Assembly: GCF_037975235.1 (NCBI RefSeq)
Contig: NZ_CP150241.1
Location: 1,860,001-1,924,000 of the forward strand
DNA from: Paenibacillus sp. FSL R5-0341
Lineage (GTDB): Bacteria; Bacillota; Bacilli; Paenibacillales; Paenibacillaceae
DNA: 64,000 bases
Direction of reading: 5' to 3'
Every line of letters begins with the position of its first letter. Position 1 is the stretch's first letter. A program made the translations under genes and the position numbers. The notes beneath the pieces are model-generated. The model was not told the origin of the DNA. It did no database searches and worked only from the letters and a program-made list of their open reading frames with translations. Of this stretch, positions 44,467-53,233 are shown piece by piece.

Positions 44467-44527
44467 TGCGCCTGTAGGTAGCATAACTAACCGTATAGGC
44501 TGAAATGTTAAAGGGAGGGAACGGAAA

Positions 44528-45529
44528 ATGGAAGTTATTTTCATGAACAGATTGTCCAGAACATCAGATCAGAATGCAGAGTATGCGCAGCTATGGATTG
44601 GGGAAGAGGATGATAGCTGGCAGCTGGGATGGAGTCGTTACGAGGAAGGAGAGCGTGAGGACAGCATTTGGTACGAAGGGACCTCTTGGGAGGAGCTGCT
44701 TCATATCTACCGTCATCAGCTTGCCATACAGATGAGTGAGGGGTACCGACCTCAGTTGCAGGGTTTATTTAACGAGAATGAAGATCTGAAGTCACGCAGT
44801 TATGGTGGACAGCGGCTCCATTGTTACAGTGAACTATACGGCAATGAGCAGTTATATACGGATCTGTGCACATGGCGCAGGAAGAGAGCTGTGTCTGACC
44901 GGAAGGCACCGTATTTTATTGCAACGAACCGCCTGATGCGTTTGATCAGTGCCTTTGTACCGCAGTCGATAGATGAACTCATGCAACTGCCCGGCGTAGG
45001 GGAGAGCAAAGCAACCGAGTATGGTACGGAGTGGATGGAGATTACGAATGGGTTGGAGCGTTCAACGACATTCCCGCTGGACTGGGTATACACAGCACTG
45101 AAGGAAGAAGAGTATGAGAGCTGGTTATATAAGCAGAGAGAGCAGAAGTACAAGCAGGAACTCGACAAGTTCACCACGCGCAAGCAAGTGCTTGAAGGTA
45201 TGAAGGAAGGATATACTTTAGAGGAGATTGTTAATCGATCTGGATTATCCCGACGTGAGTTGATTGAGCTGTTAGAGACACTGGATCTCGAAGGTTATGA
45301 TACCGATTGTCTTCTGGATGTGGAGCTGGCAGTGATGCCAGAGAACGAACAAGAGGCCGTATGGAGTGCGTATGAGGAGCTGGGAGATACGTTCCTGAAG
45401 CCAGTATTACATAAGGTATATGGAGGAGAGAAGCCCGACGGAGGCAGTCTGGAGCAGGTCTATGAAAGACTACGCATGATTCGAATCCGCTTTCGTCGGC
45501 ATGCAGAGACAGAGCAGAATGTAGGTTAG
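44528..45529 (+). CDS. HRDC domain protein
   Basis: 333 residues. Residues ~113-190 are an HRDC domain (LCTWRRKRAVSDRKAPYFIA, LPGVGESKATEYG), a nucleic-acid-binding module of RecQ and RNase D. There is no helicase or nuclease domain. The C-terminal half is charged helix (KQREQKYKQELDKF) followed by a helix-turn-helix-like stretch (EGYTLEEIVNRSGLSRRELIELLE, about 230-252) similar to that at the end of RecQ-type helicases. GGGAGGG precedes ATG 44528. It may assist a DNA helicase; the partner is not known. Confidence 0.85.
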   Translation: MEVIFMNRLSRTSDQNAEYAQLWIGEEDDSWQLGWSRYEEGEREDSIWYEGTSWEELLHIYRHQLAIQMSEGYRPQLQGLFNENEDLKSRSYGGQRLHCYSELYGNEQLYTDLCTWRRKRAVSDRKAPYFIATNRLMRLISAFVPQSIDELMQLPGVGESKATEYGTEWMEITNGLERSTTFPLDWVYTALKEEEYESWLYKQREQKYKQELDKFTTRKQVLEGMKEGYTLEEIVNRSGLSRRELIELLETLDLEGYDTDCLLDVELAVMPENEQEAVWSAYEELGDTFLKPVLHKVYGGEKPDGGSLEQVYERLRMIRIRFRRHAETEQNVG

Positions 45530-45544
45530 GTGAAGGAAATGAAA

Positions 45545-45585
45545 AAAGACGAGGCGTTTCTCCCACAGGAGCGCTTCGTCTTTGT
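45545..45585. terminator. Bidirectional terminator between the HRDC gene and corA
   Basis: AAAGACGAGGCG (45545-45556) pairs with CGCTTCGTCTTT (45572-45583) with one wobble, with an inner CTCC/GGAG stem. A or T runs flank both sides, and the genes converge. Confidence 0.9.
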
Positions 45586-45604
45586 TATTTCATTTCATTC
45601 TAGT

Positions 45605-46540
45605 TCATACCCAGTCTTTTTTGCGGAAAATGAAGAACATGCTCAGGCCCAGTGTGACCATCAGGCCAATCACAACAAAATAGCTGTATTTCCAGTTAAG
45701 CTCTGGCATATTCGTAAAGTTCATGCCGTAGATACCGGTAATGACCGTCAGCGGCATGAAGACCGTGGTAATGGCGGTAAACACACGCATGATCTCATTC
45801 GCCCGATTCGCAATACTGGATTGGTAGGCTTCTCGTAAGTTGCCCATCAGGTCGCGATATGTTTCAAAGGTTTCAGATATTTTTACAGCATTCTCATAGA
45901 TGTCACTGAAATACTTTTGCAGCTGATCATCAATGAGACGCAGATCTTTTTTGTTCAGTGTGTTAATAACCTCTTTCTGAGGTCCGAGCACTTTCTTCAG
46001 CCACAGAATCTCACTGCGCAGCCCGATGATTTCATTCAGATGTGACTTTTTGGTGTGCATCAGAATGTCTTCCTCAAGCTTCTCGATCCGGGCTTCAATT
46101 CGGTCACCTACGGTGAAATAATTATCAACAATCAAGTCAACCAGCAAGTAGAGCAGACGATCCGGTGTGCTGATTTCCTGTTCCCACAGGATGGGTTTCA
46201 GTGTGCGCAATTCGCTGACCTTCTGCTTCGTAACACTAATGATGAAATGTCTGCCGAGGAACAAGTTCACCGCACGTAGAAATATCTCTTCATCATCGAA
46301 ACGAATACTATTAATCACAATAAAGTAATGGTTCTCATAAATTTCAATCTTCGGACGTTGTTCTTCATCACTGAGACAGTCTTCCACTGCCAGATCATGC
46401 ATCAAGAACAGCGGCTGAAGTACCGCCAAATCATCTACGTCCGCATCAATCCAGTAAAATCCTTCCGCTGGTGGAGTCAGCGCCTGCTGAATGTCGTCCA
46501 CCGGAATAAATACACCGTTGTTAACCAACCGGATTTTCAT
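45605..46540 (-). CDS. corA: CorA-family Mg2+ transporter
   Basis: 311 residues. A cytoplasmic alpha/beta funnel and long helices (about 1-245) precede two C-terminal membrane helices; the first ends in the selectivity motif YGMNFTNMPE, the hallmark of CorA channels. The tail ends in basic residues (FRKKDWV). Pentameric channel for Mg2+ (or Co2+/Ni2+). Minus-strand AGAAGGAG precedes ATG 46540. It has a 255-base leader. Confidence 0.96.
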   Translation of the reverse strand: MKIRLVNNGVFIPVDDIQQALTPPAEGFYWIDADVDDLAVLQPLFLMHDLAVEDCLSDEEQRPKIEIYENHYFIVINSIRFDDEEIFLRAVNLFLGRHFIISVTKQKVSELRTLKPILWEQEISTPDRLLYLLVDLIVDNYFTVGDRIEARIEKLEEDILMHTKKSHLNEIIGLRSEILWLKKVLGPQKEVINTLNKKDLRLIDDQLQKYFSDIYENAVKISETFETYRDLMGNLREAYQSSIANRANEIMRVFTAITTVFMPLTVITGIYGMNFTNMPELNWKYSYFVVIGLMVTLGLSMFFIFRKKDWV

Positions 46541-46795
46541 CGTTAATCTACTCCTTCTGCACCCGCCAACCTGGCGGATATTATCATTATGGGCGCAAAA
46601 AGAACAAATCAGCCGGTCGGCAGCGGAGCCTGGAGATCAGGGCTGCGTTCACTATATAATCAAACGGAAGTCACGTCCCGCTGCCGGCATGCTGATGTCA
46701 ATTCTCTATGCAGTTTGTCGGAATTCGGCTGCCAGTCAGGCCTCGGGTCGCCATCCATTTAATATGTCACCTCTCACATAAGGGTTTATAACACC
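46541..46795 (-). promoter_or_regulatory. Long structured 5' leader of corA
   Basis: From the minus-strand promoter to the start codon is ~255 bases, far more than needed. It contains a strong stem (plus-strand CGGCAGCGG near 46619-46627 with CCGCTGCCG at 46678-46686) and a CCGCCA/GGCGG-type hairpin (plus-strand 46563-46578) close to the ribosome site. It does not match the conserved M-box core that I know for Mg2+ transporters, nor the yybP-ykoY Mn2+ motif. A new or divergent metal-sensing leader is possible. Confidence 0.5.
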
Positions 46796-46801
46796 TTGTT
46801 T

Positions 46802-46830
46802 AGTATACCGCTGGTACAGGGTGCTTTCAA
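46802..46830 (-). promoter_or_regulatory. Sigma-A promoter of corA
   Basis: Read on the minus strand: TTGAAA, 17-bp spacer, TATACT. Both hexamers differ from consensus by one base. It lies 262 bp upstream of the corA start. Confidence 0.75.
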
Positions 46831-46991
46831 GCGCAAAAATGTGTCTATTTCGCGCCCTGAGGCAGTGTATGACAACGGATGATGAACGGTTCCGATCTGG
46901 AATGCAGACGTAGAACTGCAACTTGACGTGATGGCATTAATGTAATAAAGTAGACGGTGAACCATATTAAATTAAAACTTAATACAGCGAA

Positions 46992-47118
46992 ATCTTATCA
47001 AGAGTAGGTGGAGGGACTGGCCCGATGAAACCCGGCAACCGGCGGTATACCGCACGGTGCTAATTCTTGCAGCGACCAAGTGTCCGAGTGACACTGTTGT
47101 AACTGAGAGATGAGAGAG
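46992..47118 (+). promoter_or_regulatory. SAM-I (S-box) riboswitch
   Basis: The core is CTTATCAAGAGTAGGTGGAG at 46993-47012, then GGGACTGGCCCGATGAAACC, and CCGGCAACC, with a later GTGCTAATTCTTGC and closing ACTGAGAGATGAGAGAG (47102-47118). These are the standard S-box P1-P4 signatures. It binds S-adenosylmethionine and switches off the met genes downstream. Confidence 0.97.
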
Positions 47119-47132
47119 GCGCATATCTATTT

Positions 47133-47179
47133 ACATATGACCTTTCTCGAAATCCGAGGAAGGTCTTTGTCATATGCCC
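47133..47179 (+). terminator. Attenuator hairpin of the S-box
   Basis: GACCTTTCTCG (47139-47149) pairs with CGAGGAAGGTC (47155-47165), extended by CATATGAC/GTCATATG (outer arms to 47179 approx). The U-run is poor (TCTTTG), so control may partly be by the outer stem. A leader of ~170 bases follows before metA with no further feature. Confidence 0.6.
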
Positions 47180-47352
47180 CGACTTCTCAGCAGTGATTTT
47201 CGCTAAGGAACTTGAGATTGTCGTAACTTTGGATGGAACTTCAATTCAATGTTTGGAGACAAGCTCATGGCAGCCTATAACTGTATTGATGTGAAGACAT
47301 CAAGCCAGCGGTGGCTGCATCTATTTATGCACAAGGAGGAGTTAGACTTACC

Positions 47353-48270
47353 ATGCCAATCAAAATACCCGATACTCTACCAGCAAAAGAAGTACTTGAA
47401 GGAGAGAATATCTTCGTCATGGATGAAACTTCTGCATACAAGCAGGATATTCGTCCACTCCGTATCGCTATATTAAACCTGATGCCTACGAAGGAAACGA
47501 CCGAAACACAATTACTTCGTCTGGTGGGAAACACACCCATTCAGGTGGATGTCGTTCTGGTGCATCCGAAATCCCATACGTCGAAGAATACGTCACAGGA
47601 GTATTTGGATTTGTTCTATAAAACCTTCGATGAGATTGAACATCGTCGTTTCGATGGCATGATCATTACGGGTGCCCCTGTGGAACAGATGGATTTCGAA
47701 GATGTGAACTATTGGAATGAAATCCAGGAGATCTTCGAATGGACCAAAACCAATGTGACTTCAACTCTGCACATATGTTGGGCTTCCCAGGCAGGTTTGT
47801 ACCATCATTTTGACGTACCCAAGGTTGCGCTTGATGAAAAGTGTTTTGGCGTCTTCCCGCATACGATCAACAAGCCTCATGTTCCGTTGTTGCGTGGATT
47901 CGATGAAGTATTCAACGTTCCACATTCCCGTCATACGGAAGTGAGACGTGAAGATATTGAAAAGAATGAGAATTTAGAGATTTTGGCTGAATCCGAAGAA
48001 GCCGGTATTTTCCTGGTTGCTACCAAAGACGGCAAACAGATTTTTGCCACAGGACATGCCGAGTATGACCCCTTCTCATTAAAATGGGAGTATGACCGGG
48101 ATGCAGCGAAAGGGTTGGATATCGCGCTGCCTAGACATTATTATCCGAATGATGATCCTTCCCGTGTGCCACCGGCTACTTGGCGCGCTCATGCCAACTT
48201 ATTATTCTCTAATTGGCTCAATTACTATGTGTATCAAGAAACACCTTACGATATTGGCCCGCAAATCTAA
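47353..48270 (+). CDS. metA: Homoserine O-acetyltransferase (MetA family)
   Basis: Acylates homoserine as the first step of methionine synthesis. 305 residues, normal. N-terminal [22 protein letters not shown] and the catalytic nucleophile Cys in [14 protein letters not shown], with His in [10 protein letters not shown], mark MetA. In Bacillaceae this family uses acetyl-CoA despite its name as a succinyltransferase. ATG 47353 lies ~11 bases after AAGGAGGA. First gene of a three-gene operon under the SAM riboswitch. Confidence 0.96.
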   Translation: MPIKIPDTLPAKEVLEGENIFVMDETSAYKQDIRPLRIAILNLMPTKETTETQLLRLVGNTPIQVDVVLVHPKSHTSKNTSQEYLDLFYKTFDEIEHRRFDGMIITGAPVEQMDFEDVNYWNEIQEIFEWTKTNVTSTLHICWASQAGLYHHFDVPKVALDEKCFGVFPHTINKPHVPLLRGFDEVFNVPHSRHTEVRREDIEKNENLEILAESEEAGIFLVATKDGKQIFATGHAEYDPFSLKWEYDRDAAKGLDIALPRHYYPNDDPSRVPPATWRAHANLLFSNWLNYYVYQETPYDIGPQI

Positions 48271-48294
48271 TCGAGATTACAGGAGGATGCAGCA

Positions 48295-49482
48295 ATGGAA
48301 GACAACAACAAGTTGAAAATCGAAAGCCGCTTAGCACAAATTGGGTCCATCAATGAACCGGTAACAGGCGCCATTAACTTTCCGATCTATCAATCCACTG
48401 CGTTTCGCCACCCGAAGCTTGGACAAAGCACGGGGTTTGATTATATTCGTACGACCAACCCAACACGCAAAGTGTTGGAAGAAGCAGCCGCAGCGCTGGA
48501 GTCCGGTGATGCAGGGTTCGCCTGTAGCTCGGGTATGGCCGCGCTGCAAACCATCTTTGCCATGTTTGGTCAAGGGGATCATCTGATTGTATCGCTGGAT
48601 CTGTATGGCGGAACCTATCGTCTGCTTGAACGCATCTTGTCCCGTTTCGGCGTAACTGCAAGTTATGTGGACACGAATGACCTTGCAGCACTGGAGAATG
48701 TTCGTCAGCCGAATACAAAAGCTGTATTCATCGAGACACCAACCAATCCACTGATGATGATTACCGATGTTGAAGCTGTCGCTTCCTGGGCGAAAAGTTA
48801 CAACCTGTTGACGATTGTTGACAACACGTTGTTGACTCCATTTTTCCAACGCCCGATTGAACTGGGTGCCGATATCATCATTCATAGTGCTACCAAATAT
48901 CTGGGCGGACACAATGATGTGTTAGCCGGATTAATCATAACTAAGGGTGAGGCATTATCTGCGGAAATGGCGTTCCTGCATAATTCAATTGGGGCCGTGT
49001 TGTCTCCAAGTGACTCCTACCAGTTGATGAAAGGCATGAAAACGCTGGCTCTTCGCATGGAGCGTCACGAGTACAATGCGCTTACCATTGCCAAATACTT
49101 GCTTGAGCATCCAGCGGTGGGTGAAGTTTATCATCCAGGCTTGTCGGATCATCCGGGGTATGAAGTTCAGAATAAACAATCCACGGGTAACACAGGTATC
49201 TTCTCTTTCAAAGTGAAGGATGCACGTTATGTTGAACCATTGCTGCGTCATATCAAACTGATCGCTTTTGCCGAAAGTCTTGGTGGCGTAGAATCACTTA
49301 TGACTTACCCGGCGGTACAAACGCATGCGGATATACCGCTTGAAATTCGTGACGCCGTAGGTGTGGATGACCGTCTGCTTCGATTCTCCGTGGGTATTGA
49401 ACATGCAGATGATCTGATTGCAGATCTCGGCAATGCTCTGACAGCTGCACAACAGGAAGTGGAAGGAGGCGTGCACTCATGA
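48295..49482 (+). CDS. metI: Cystathionine gamma-synthase / O-acetylhomoserine (thiol)-lyase
   Basis: 395-residue Cys/Met-metabolism PLP enzyme. The PLP lysine is in IHSATKYLGGHNDVLAG; SSGMAALQ and TPTNPLM are the other family signatures. As the second gene after metA, it probably joins acetylhomoserine with cysteine (or sulfide), as Bacillus MetI does. AGGAGG precedes ATG 48295. Its stop overlaps the metC start (ATGA). Confidence 0.94.
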   Translation: MEDNNKLKIESRLAQIGSINEPVTGAINFPIYQSTAFRHPKLGQSTGFDYIRTTNPTRKVLEEAAAALESGDAGFACSSGMAALQTIFAMFGQGDHLIVSLDLYGGTYRLLERILSRFGVTASYVDTNDLAALENVRQPNTKAVFIETPTNPLMMITDVEAVASWAKSYNLLTIVDNTLLTPFFQRPIELGADIIIHSATKYLGGHNDVLAGLIITKGEALSAEMAFLHNSIGAVLSPSDSYQLMKGMKTLALRMERHEYNALTIAKYLLEHPAVGEVYHPGLSDHPGYEVQNKQSTGNTGIFSFKVKDARYVEPLLRHIKLIAFAESLGGVESLMTYPAVQTHADIPLEIRDAVGVDDRLLRFSVGIEHADDLIADLGNALTAAQQEVEGGVHS

Positions 49483-50651
49483 GTGAGTCCAATAACAAGC
49501 CAAATTCCGAGTTGAAATTTGATACCAAATTGCTTCATTTCGGTGATGAGATCGACAAAACAACTGGAGCCTCAAGTGTACCGATCTATCAAGCTTCGAC
49601 GTTCCATCATTTTGATATTTTCAATCCACCTCAACATGATTACAGTCGTTCGGGTAATCCGACACGTCAGGCTTTGGAAGATTACATCACACTGCTGGAG
49701 GGTGGAGCACGAGGATTCGCCTATTCATCGGGAATGGCCGCAATATCCAGCGTGTTCATGATGTTCTCCGCAGGGGATCACATGATTGTAACGGAAGATG
49801 TATATGGAGGTACGTATCGTTTGCTTACTTCCATATTAAGCCGTATGCAGATCGAGACGACCTTTGTAGACATGACCAATATAGATGAAGTAAAAGCGGC
49901 GCTCAAGCCAAATACCAAGGCGGTTTATATGGAAACACCGTCCAACCCGACACTGCGAATCACGGATATCGCTGCCGTGACTAATTGGTCGAAGGAACAC
50001 GACCTGATCACGATTCTGGATAACACCTTTATGACACCTTACTATCAGCGTCCAATTGAGCTGGGTGTGGATATCGTCGTACATAGTGCTACCAAGTTTC
50101 TCGGGGGTCACAGTGATGTGTTGGCAGGGTTAGCCGTTGCTCGAACGGAATCACTTGGCGTACAACTGAAACAGTTGCAAAATGGACTCGGAACTGTACT
50201 TGGTGCACAAGAATCCTGGCTTCTGATGCGCGGCATGAAAACCTTGGGGGCTCGCATGGCTCACAGTGAACAGAGCACAGCCAAACTGGCGGCTTGGCTT
50301 AATGAGCGCAGTGATATTACCGCTGTCTTTTATCCAGGGCTGGAGGATCATCCGGGCCGCGAGGCACATGAGCGTCAGTCAACAGGATATGGAGCTGTCG
50401 TTTCGTTTGACGTTGGTTCAGGTGATCGGGCAAAAGCAGTCCTTAACCGGGTGAAGCTACCCATTGTTGCTGTAAGCTTGGGAGCTGTGGAGAGTATTTT
50501 GTCTTACCCGGCGATGATGTCTCATGCGGCAATGCCGGCTGAGGTTCGCCGTGACCGAGGTATTACAGATGGGTTGCTGCGTTTCTCTGTGGGTCTGGAA
50601 GACATTGAAGATCTGATTGTAGATTTGGAACAAGCACTTCAGGAATCCTAG
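49479..50651 (+). CDS. metC: Cystathionine beta-lyase
   Basis: 390-residue paralogue of the preceding PLP enzyme, from the same superfamily; the PLP lysine is in VHSATKFLGGHSDVLAG. It cleaves cystathionine to homocysteine, pyruvate and ammonia. Sequence differences from metI (TPSNPTLRITDI) and operon position (metI-metC as in Bacillus) support the assignment. Start ATG 49479 overlaps the metI stop by four bases; GGAAGGAGG lies just upstream in the end of metI. Confidence 0.94.
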   Translation: MSESNNKPNSELKFDTKLLHFGDEIDKTTGASSVPIYQASTFHHFDIFNPPQHDYSRSGNPTRQALEDYITLLEGGARGFAYSSGMAAISSVFMMFSAGDHMIVTEDVYGGTYRLLTSILSRMQIETTFVDMTNIDEVKAALKPNTKAVYMETPSNPTLRITDIAAVTNWSKEHDLITILDNTFMTPYYQRPIELGVDIVVHSATKFLGGHSDVLAGLAVARTESLGVQLKQLQNGLGTVLGAQESWLLMRGMKTLGARMAHSEQSTAKLAAWLNERSDITAVFYPGLEDHPGREAHERQSTGYGAVVSFDVGSGDRAKAVLNRVKLPIVAVSLGAVESILSYPAMMSHAAMPAEVRRDRGITDGLLRFSVGLEDIEDLIVDLEQALQES

Positions 50652-50738
50652 AAAAGAAGGGTACCCGAATATGCCTATGCGTATCGTTTAATATCGAATA
50701 AATTTGATTCCATATGTAAAAATTTTTACTTATTTTTA

Positions 50739-50767
50739 AAGCACCTGTACATAAGGTGCTTTTTTTC
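50739..50767 (+). terminator. Terminator after metC
   Basis: AAGCACCT (50739-50746) pairs with AGGTGCTT (50754-50761), followed by TTTTT. Confidence 0.88.
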
Positions 50768-50833
50768 ACATGTAACCTGTGTTACGATATGTGGAGTACA
50801 GAAATACGATGTTGCCACCAGAACTTGCTTCTC

Positions 50834-50862
50834 TTGAACAAGTTGGGACGGATCGTTATATA
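50834..50862 (+). promoter_or_regulatory. Promoter of mqnC
   Basis: TTGAAC (50834-50839), 17-bp spacer, TATATA (50857-50862; a TATAAT is two bases further on). It lies within the N-terminal part of a longer open frame, which shows that the longer start at 50779 is not used. Confidence 0.55.
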
Positions 50863-50892
50863 ATTTCTCTTCATGAGGGAGGCTTTTTTACG

Positions 50893-52029
50893 ATGAGTAC
50901 GGTAGACCGTATCTTAGATAAAGCCCTTCGGGGCGAACGTTTGGACTTGGAAGACACGATTGAGCTATTTGAATCGAATGAAGTGGACAAAATCGGGGCA
51001 GCTGCTAATGTTATTATGAAACGCATGCACCCTGAACCATACAGAACATTTGTAATTGGGCGTAACGTCAACTACACGAACGTGTGTGATGTGTACTGCC
51101 GTTTTTGTGCTTTCTATCGCAGACCTGGTTCGGATGAAGGTTACGTGCTTCCGGATGAAGTTATTTTCCAGAAGATTCAGGAAACGGAAGATGTGAATGG
51201 TACCGAGATTCTGATGCAAGGCGGAACGAATCCGAACCTGCCTTTCAGCTATTACACAGACCTGTTGAAAGCCATCAAGGAGCGGTTCCCGAACATCACG
51301 ATGCACTCGTTCTCACCAGCTGAGATTATGAAAATGGTTGAAGTTTCCGATGGTCTTACATTGGAAGAGGTCGTCCGTGCCATTCACGAAGCTGGTCTGG
51401 ATTCCTTGCCTGGCGGCGGCGCTGAAATTCTCGATGACCGCACACGTCGGAAGATTAGCCGCTTGAAAGGTTCATGGCGGGATTGGATGGACGTTATGCA
51501 AACGGCACACCGCATCGGCATGAACACTACGGCAACAATGGTTATCGGCCTTGGCGAATCGATGGAAGAGCGTGCATTGCACTTGCTCCGTGTACGTGAA
51601 GCTCAGGACGAATGTATTGCGAACAAGTATGACTCCGAAGGTTTCCTGGCGTTCATTCCTTGGACTTTCCAACCGGATAATACGAACCTCAAACTGGAAC
51701 GTCAGACGCCGGAAGAATACTTGAAGACTGTAGCCATCAGCCGACTGGTGCTGGATAATATCAAGAACATTCAATCCTCTTGGGTAACCATGGGTCCTGA
51801 GATCGGTAAGAAGTCGCTTGAATTTGGCTGTAATGACTTCGGTAGCACTATGATTGAAGAGAACGTTGTATCTGCTGCTGGTGCAACATATAAAGTTAAC
51901 ATTGAATCCATTCTCCGTTTGATTCGGGAGTCCGGTTATATTCCGGCACAACGTAACACGCGATATGACATCGTGCGCATGTTCGACGAAGAGAATTCCG
52001 TGCATGAAGATTTCGTAATGCAGAACTAA
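50893..52029 (+). CDS. mqnC: Cyclic dehypoxanthinyl futalosine synthase
   Basis: 378-residue radical-SAM enzyme of the futalosine pathway for menaquinone. The [4Fe-4S] motif is CDVYCRFC (Cys-x3-Cys-x2-Cys), followed by MQGGTNPNLP and LPGGGAEIL. GGGAGG ten bases before ATG 50893, and a promoter just upstream, set the start. The presence of MqnC suggests menaquinone is made via futalosine rather than the MenFDHCEB route, as is known for some Paenibacillus and other Firmicutes; the other mqn genes are not in this window. Confidence 0.93.
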   Translation: MSTVDRILDKALRGERLDLEDTIELFESNEVDKIGAAANVIMKRMHPEPYRTFVIGRNVNYTNVCDVYCRFCAFYRRPGSDEGYVLPDEVIFQKIQETEDVNGTEILMQGGTNPNLPFSYYTDLLKAIKERFPNITMHSFSPAEIMKMVEVSDGLTLEEVVRAIHEAGLDSLPGGGAEILDDRTRRKISRLKGSWRDWMDVMQTAHRIGMNTTATMVIGLGESMEERALHLLRVREAQDECIANKYDSEGFLAFIPWTFQPDNTNLKLERQTPEEYLKTVAISRLVLDNIKNIQSSWVTMGPEIGKKSLEFGCNDFGSTMIEENVVSAAGATYKVNIESILRLIRESGYIPAQRNTRYDIVRMFDEENSVHEDFVMQN

Positions 52030-52050
52030 TATTTTTATTAGAAAATACGC

Positions 52051-52130
52051 TTATCAATACTGATCGTAGATGAGTATTGATAAAGCCAAGTCCGCCGACT
52101 ACTCCGTTTGGAGAGACGGCGGGCTTTTTT
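52051..52130 (+). terminator. Tandem hairpins and terminator after mqnC
   Basis: First, a perfect 11-bp inverted repeat with an 11-base loop (TTATCAATACT 52051-52061, AGTATTGATAA 52073-52083). Then the terminator proper: AGTCCGCCG (52089-52097) with CGGCGGGCT (52117-52125) and an inner CTCC/GGAG stem, followed by TTTTT. Confidence 0.8.
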
Positions 52131-52258
52131 GATTTTATTCTGCGGATCAAGGTCATTAAACAGTACATCTTACGCAATTGGCGATATTTTATATTGAAAT
52201 TGAACTGTTACAATGAAAGGGAACTTGTTTAGTCAGACACGCTGGAAGGGGTTAACCG

Positions 52259-53233
52259 ATGAAGAGAAGAATACTTGGCAAGACGGAACTGGACGTATCT
52301 GTATTGAGCTTTGGAGCTTCCTCACTCGGTTCTGTATTTCGTGACATTGACCGAGACGAAGGGGTTCGCACCGTACATGCTGCCGTTGATGCGGGGATGA
52401 ATTACATAGACGTTTCACCTTACTACGGACTGACGAAGGCAGAGACGGTACTGGGTGAAGCCATTCGTAGCTTGCCGCGCAGTTCGTATATTTTATCCAC
52501 CAAAGCCGGACGGTATGGGGAAAGTGAGTTTGATTTTTCACGTCAGCGGATTCTGGATAGTGTGCAAGAGAGTCTGAATCGACTGCATACGGACTATATT
52601 GACATTTTATTCCTGCATGATATTGAATTTGTACCAGCAGAGATTATTGTAGAAGAAGCTTTTCCAACATTGCTGCGGCTGAAAGAGCAGGGAGTTATTC
52701 GTCAGGCGGGGATATGCGGATTGCCTTTACCGTTGTTCGAGAAGGTTCTGCCACAGATCGATGCGGATGCCATTATATCGTATTGCCATTATTCATTGAA
52801 TGATACTTCATTGTTATCGTTGTTGCCTTTGTTGGAAAAGAAAGAAATTGGCCTTGTTAATGCTTCGCCTCTTTCTATGGGCTTGTTAAGTACCCGAGGT
52901 GCTCCTGCCTGGCATCCGGCAGATGAACGGGTGAAACAGCTCTGCTTGAAGGCTGCCCGCTTCTGTGCAGAACAAGGCAGTGACATTGCCAAACTGGCTG
53001 TTCAATTCTCGACGGCGAATGAACAAATTCCCACAACACTGGTGAGCAGTGCCAACCAACGCAATATCATCAATAACGCAACGTGGATAGAAGAACCGAT
53101 AGATCAGAGTCTGCTGGAGGAAGTGCTGCGTATTCTGGCTCCAATGCATAATGAGACGTGGTCCAGCGGACGTCCTGAATATAATCCAAAGCACAACAAC
53201 ATGTCATCAGAAGCATCCAAGGGGGAACAATGA
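52259..53233 (+). CDS. Aldo/keto reductase (aldose dehydrogenase-like)
   Basis: 324 residues. AKR fold with Asp (YIDVSPYYG) and the following Tyr as in the catalytic tetrad, a Lys in LSTKAGRYG, and His in LFLHDIE. Similar to the L-galactose/D-threo-aldose dehydrogenase branch. GGAAGGGG precedes ATG 52259. Its stop overlaps the next start, so it is tightly coupled to a zinc dehydrogenase. The pair may oxidise and reduce a sugar or polyol; substrate unknown. Confidence 0.88.
   Translation: MKRRILGKTELDVSVLSFGASSLGSVFRDIDRDEGVRTVHAAVDAGMNYIDVSPYYGLTKAETVLGEAIRSLPRSSYILSTKAGRYGESEFDFSRQRILDSVQESLNRLHTDYIDILFLHDIEFVPAEIIVEEAFPTLLRLKEQGVIRQAGICGLPLPLFEKVLPQIDADAIISYCHYSLNDTSLLSLLPLLEKKEIGLVNASPLSMGLLSTRGAPAWHPADERVKQLCLKAARFCAEQGSDIAKLAVQFSTANEQIPTTLVSSANQRNIINNATWIEEPIDQSLLEEVLRILAPMHNETWSSGRPEYNPKHNNMSSEASKGEQ

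Noticed and set aside
44417..44503. 28-codon upstream ORF across the terminator before the HRDC gene
   Set aside because: No ribosome site and its frame passes through the T-run; probably chance.
46541..46795. M-box (Mg2+) riboswitch in the corA leader
   Set aside because: The context fits, but I could not find the conserved M-box core; kept as an unassigned structured leader.
50779..50892. N-terminal extension of MqnC
   Set aside because: The region contains a promoter and the ribosome site of the internal ATG; the shorter protein has the normal family length.
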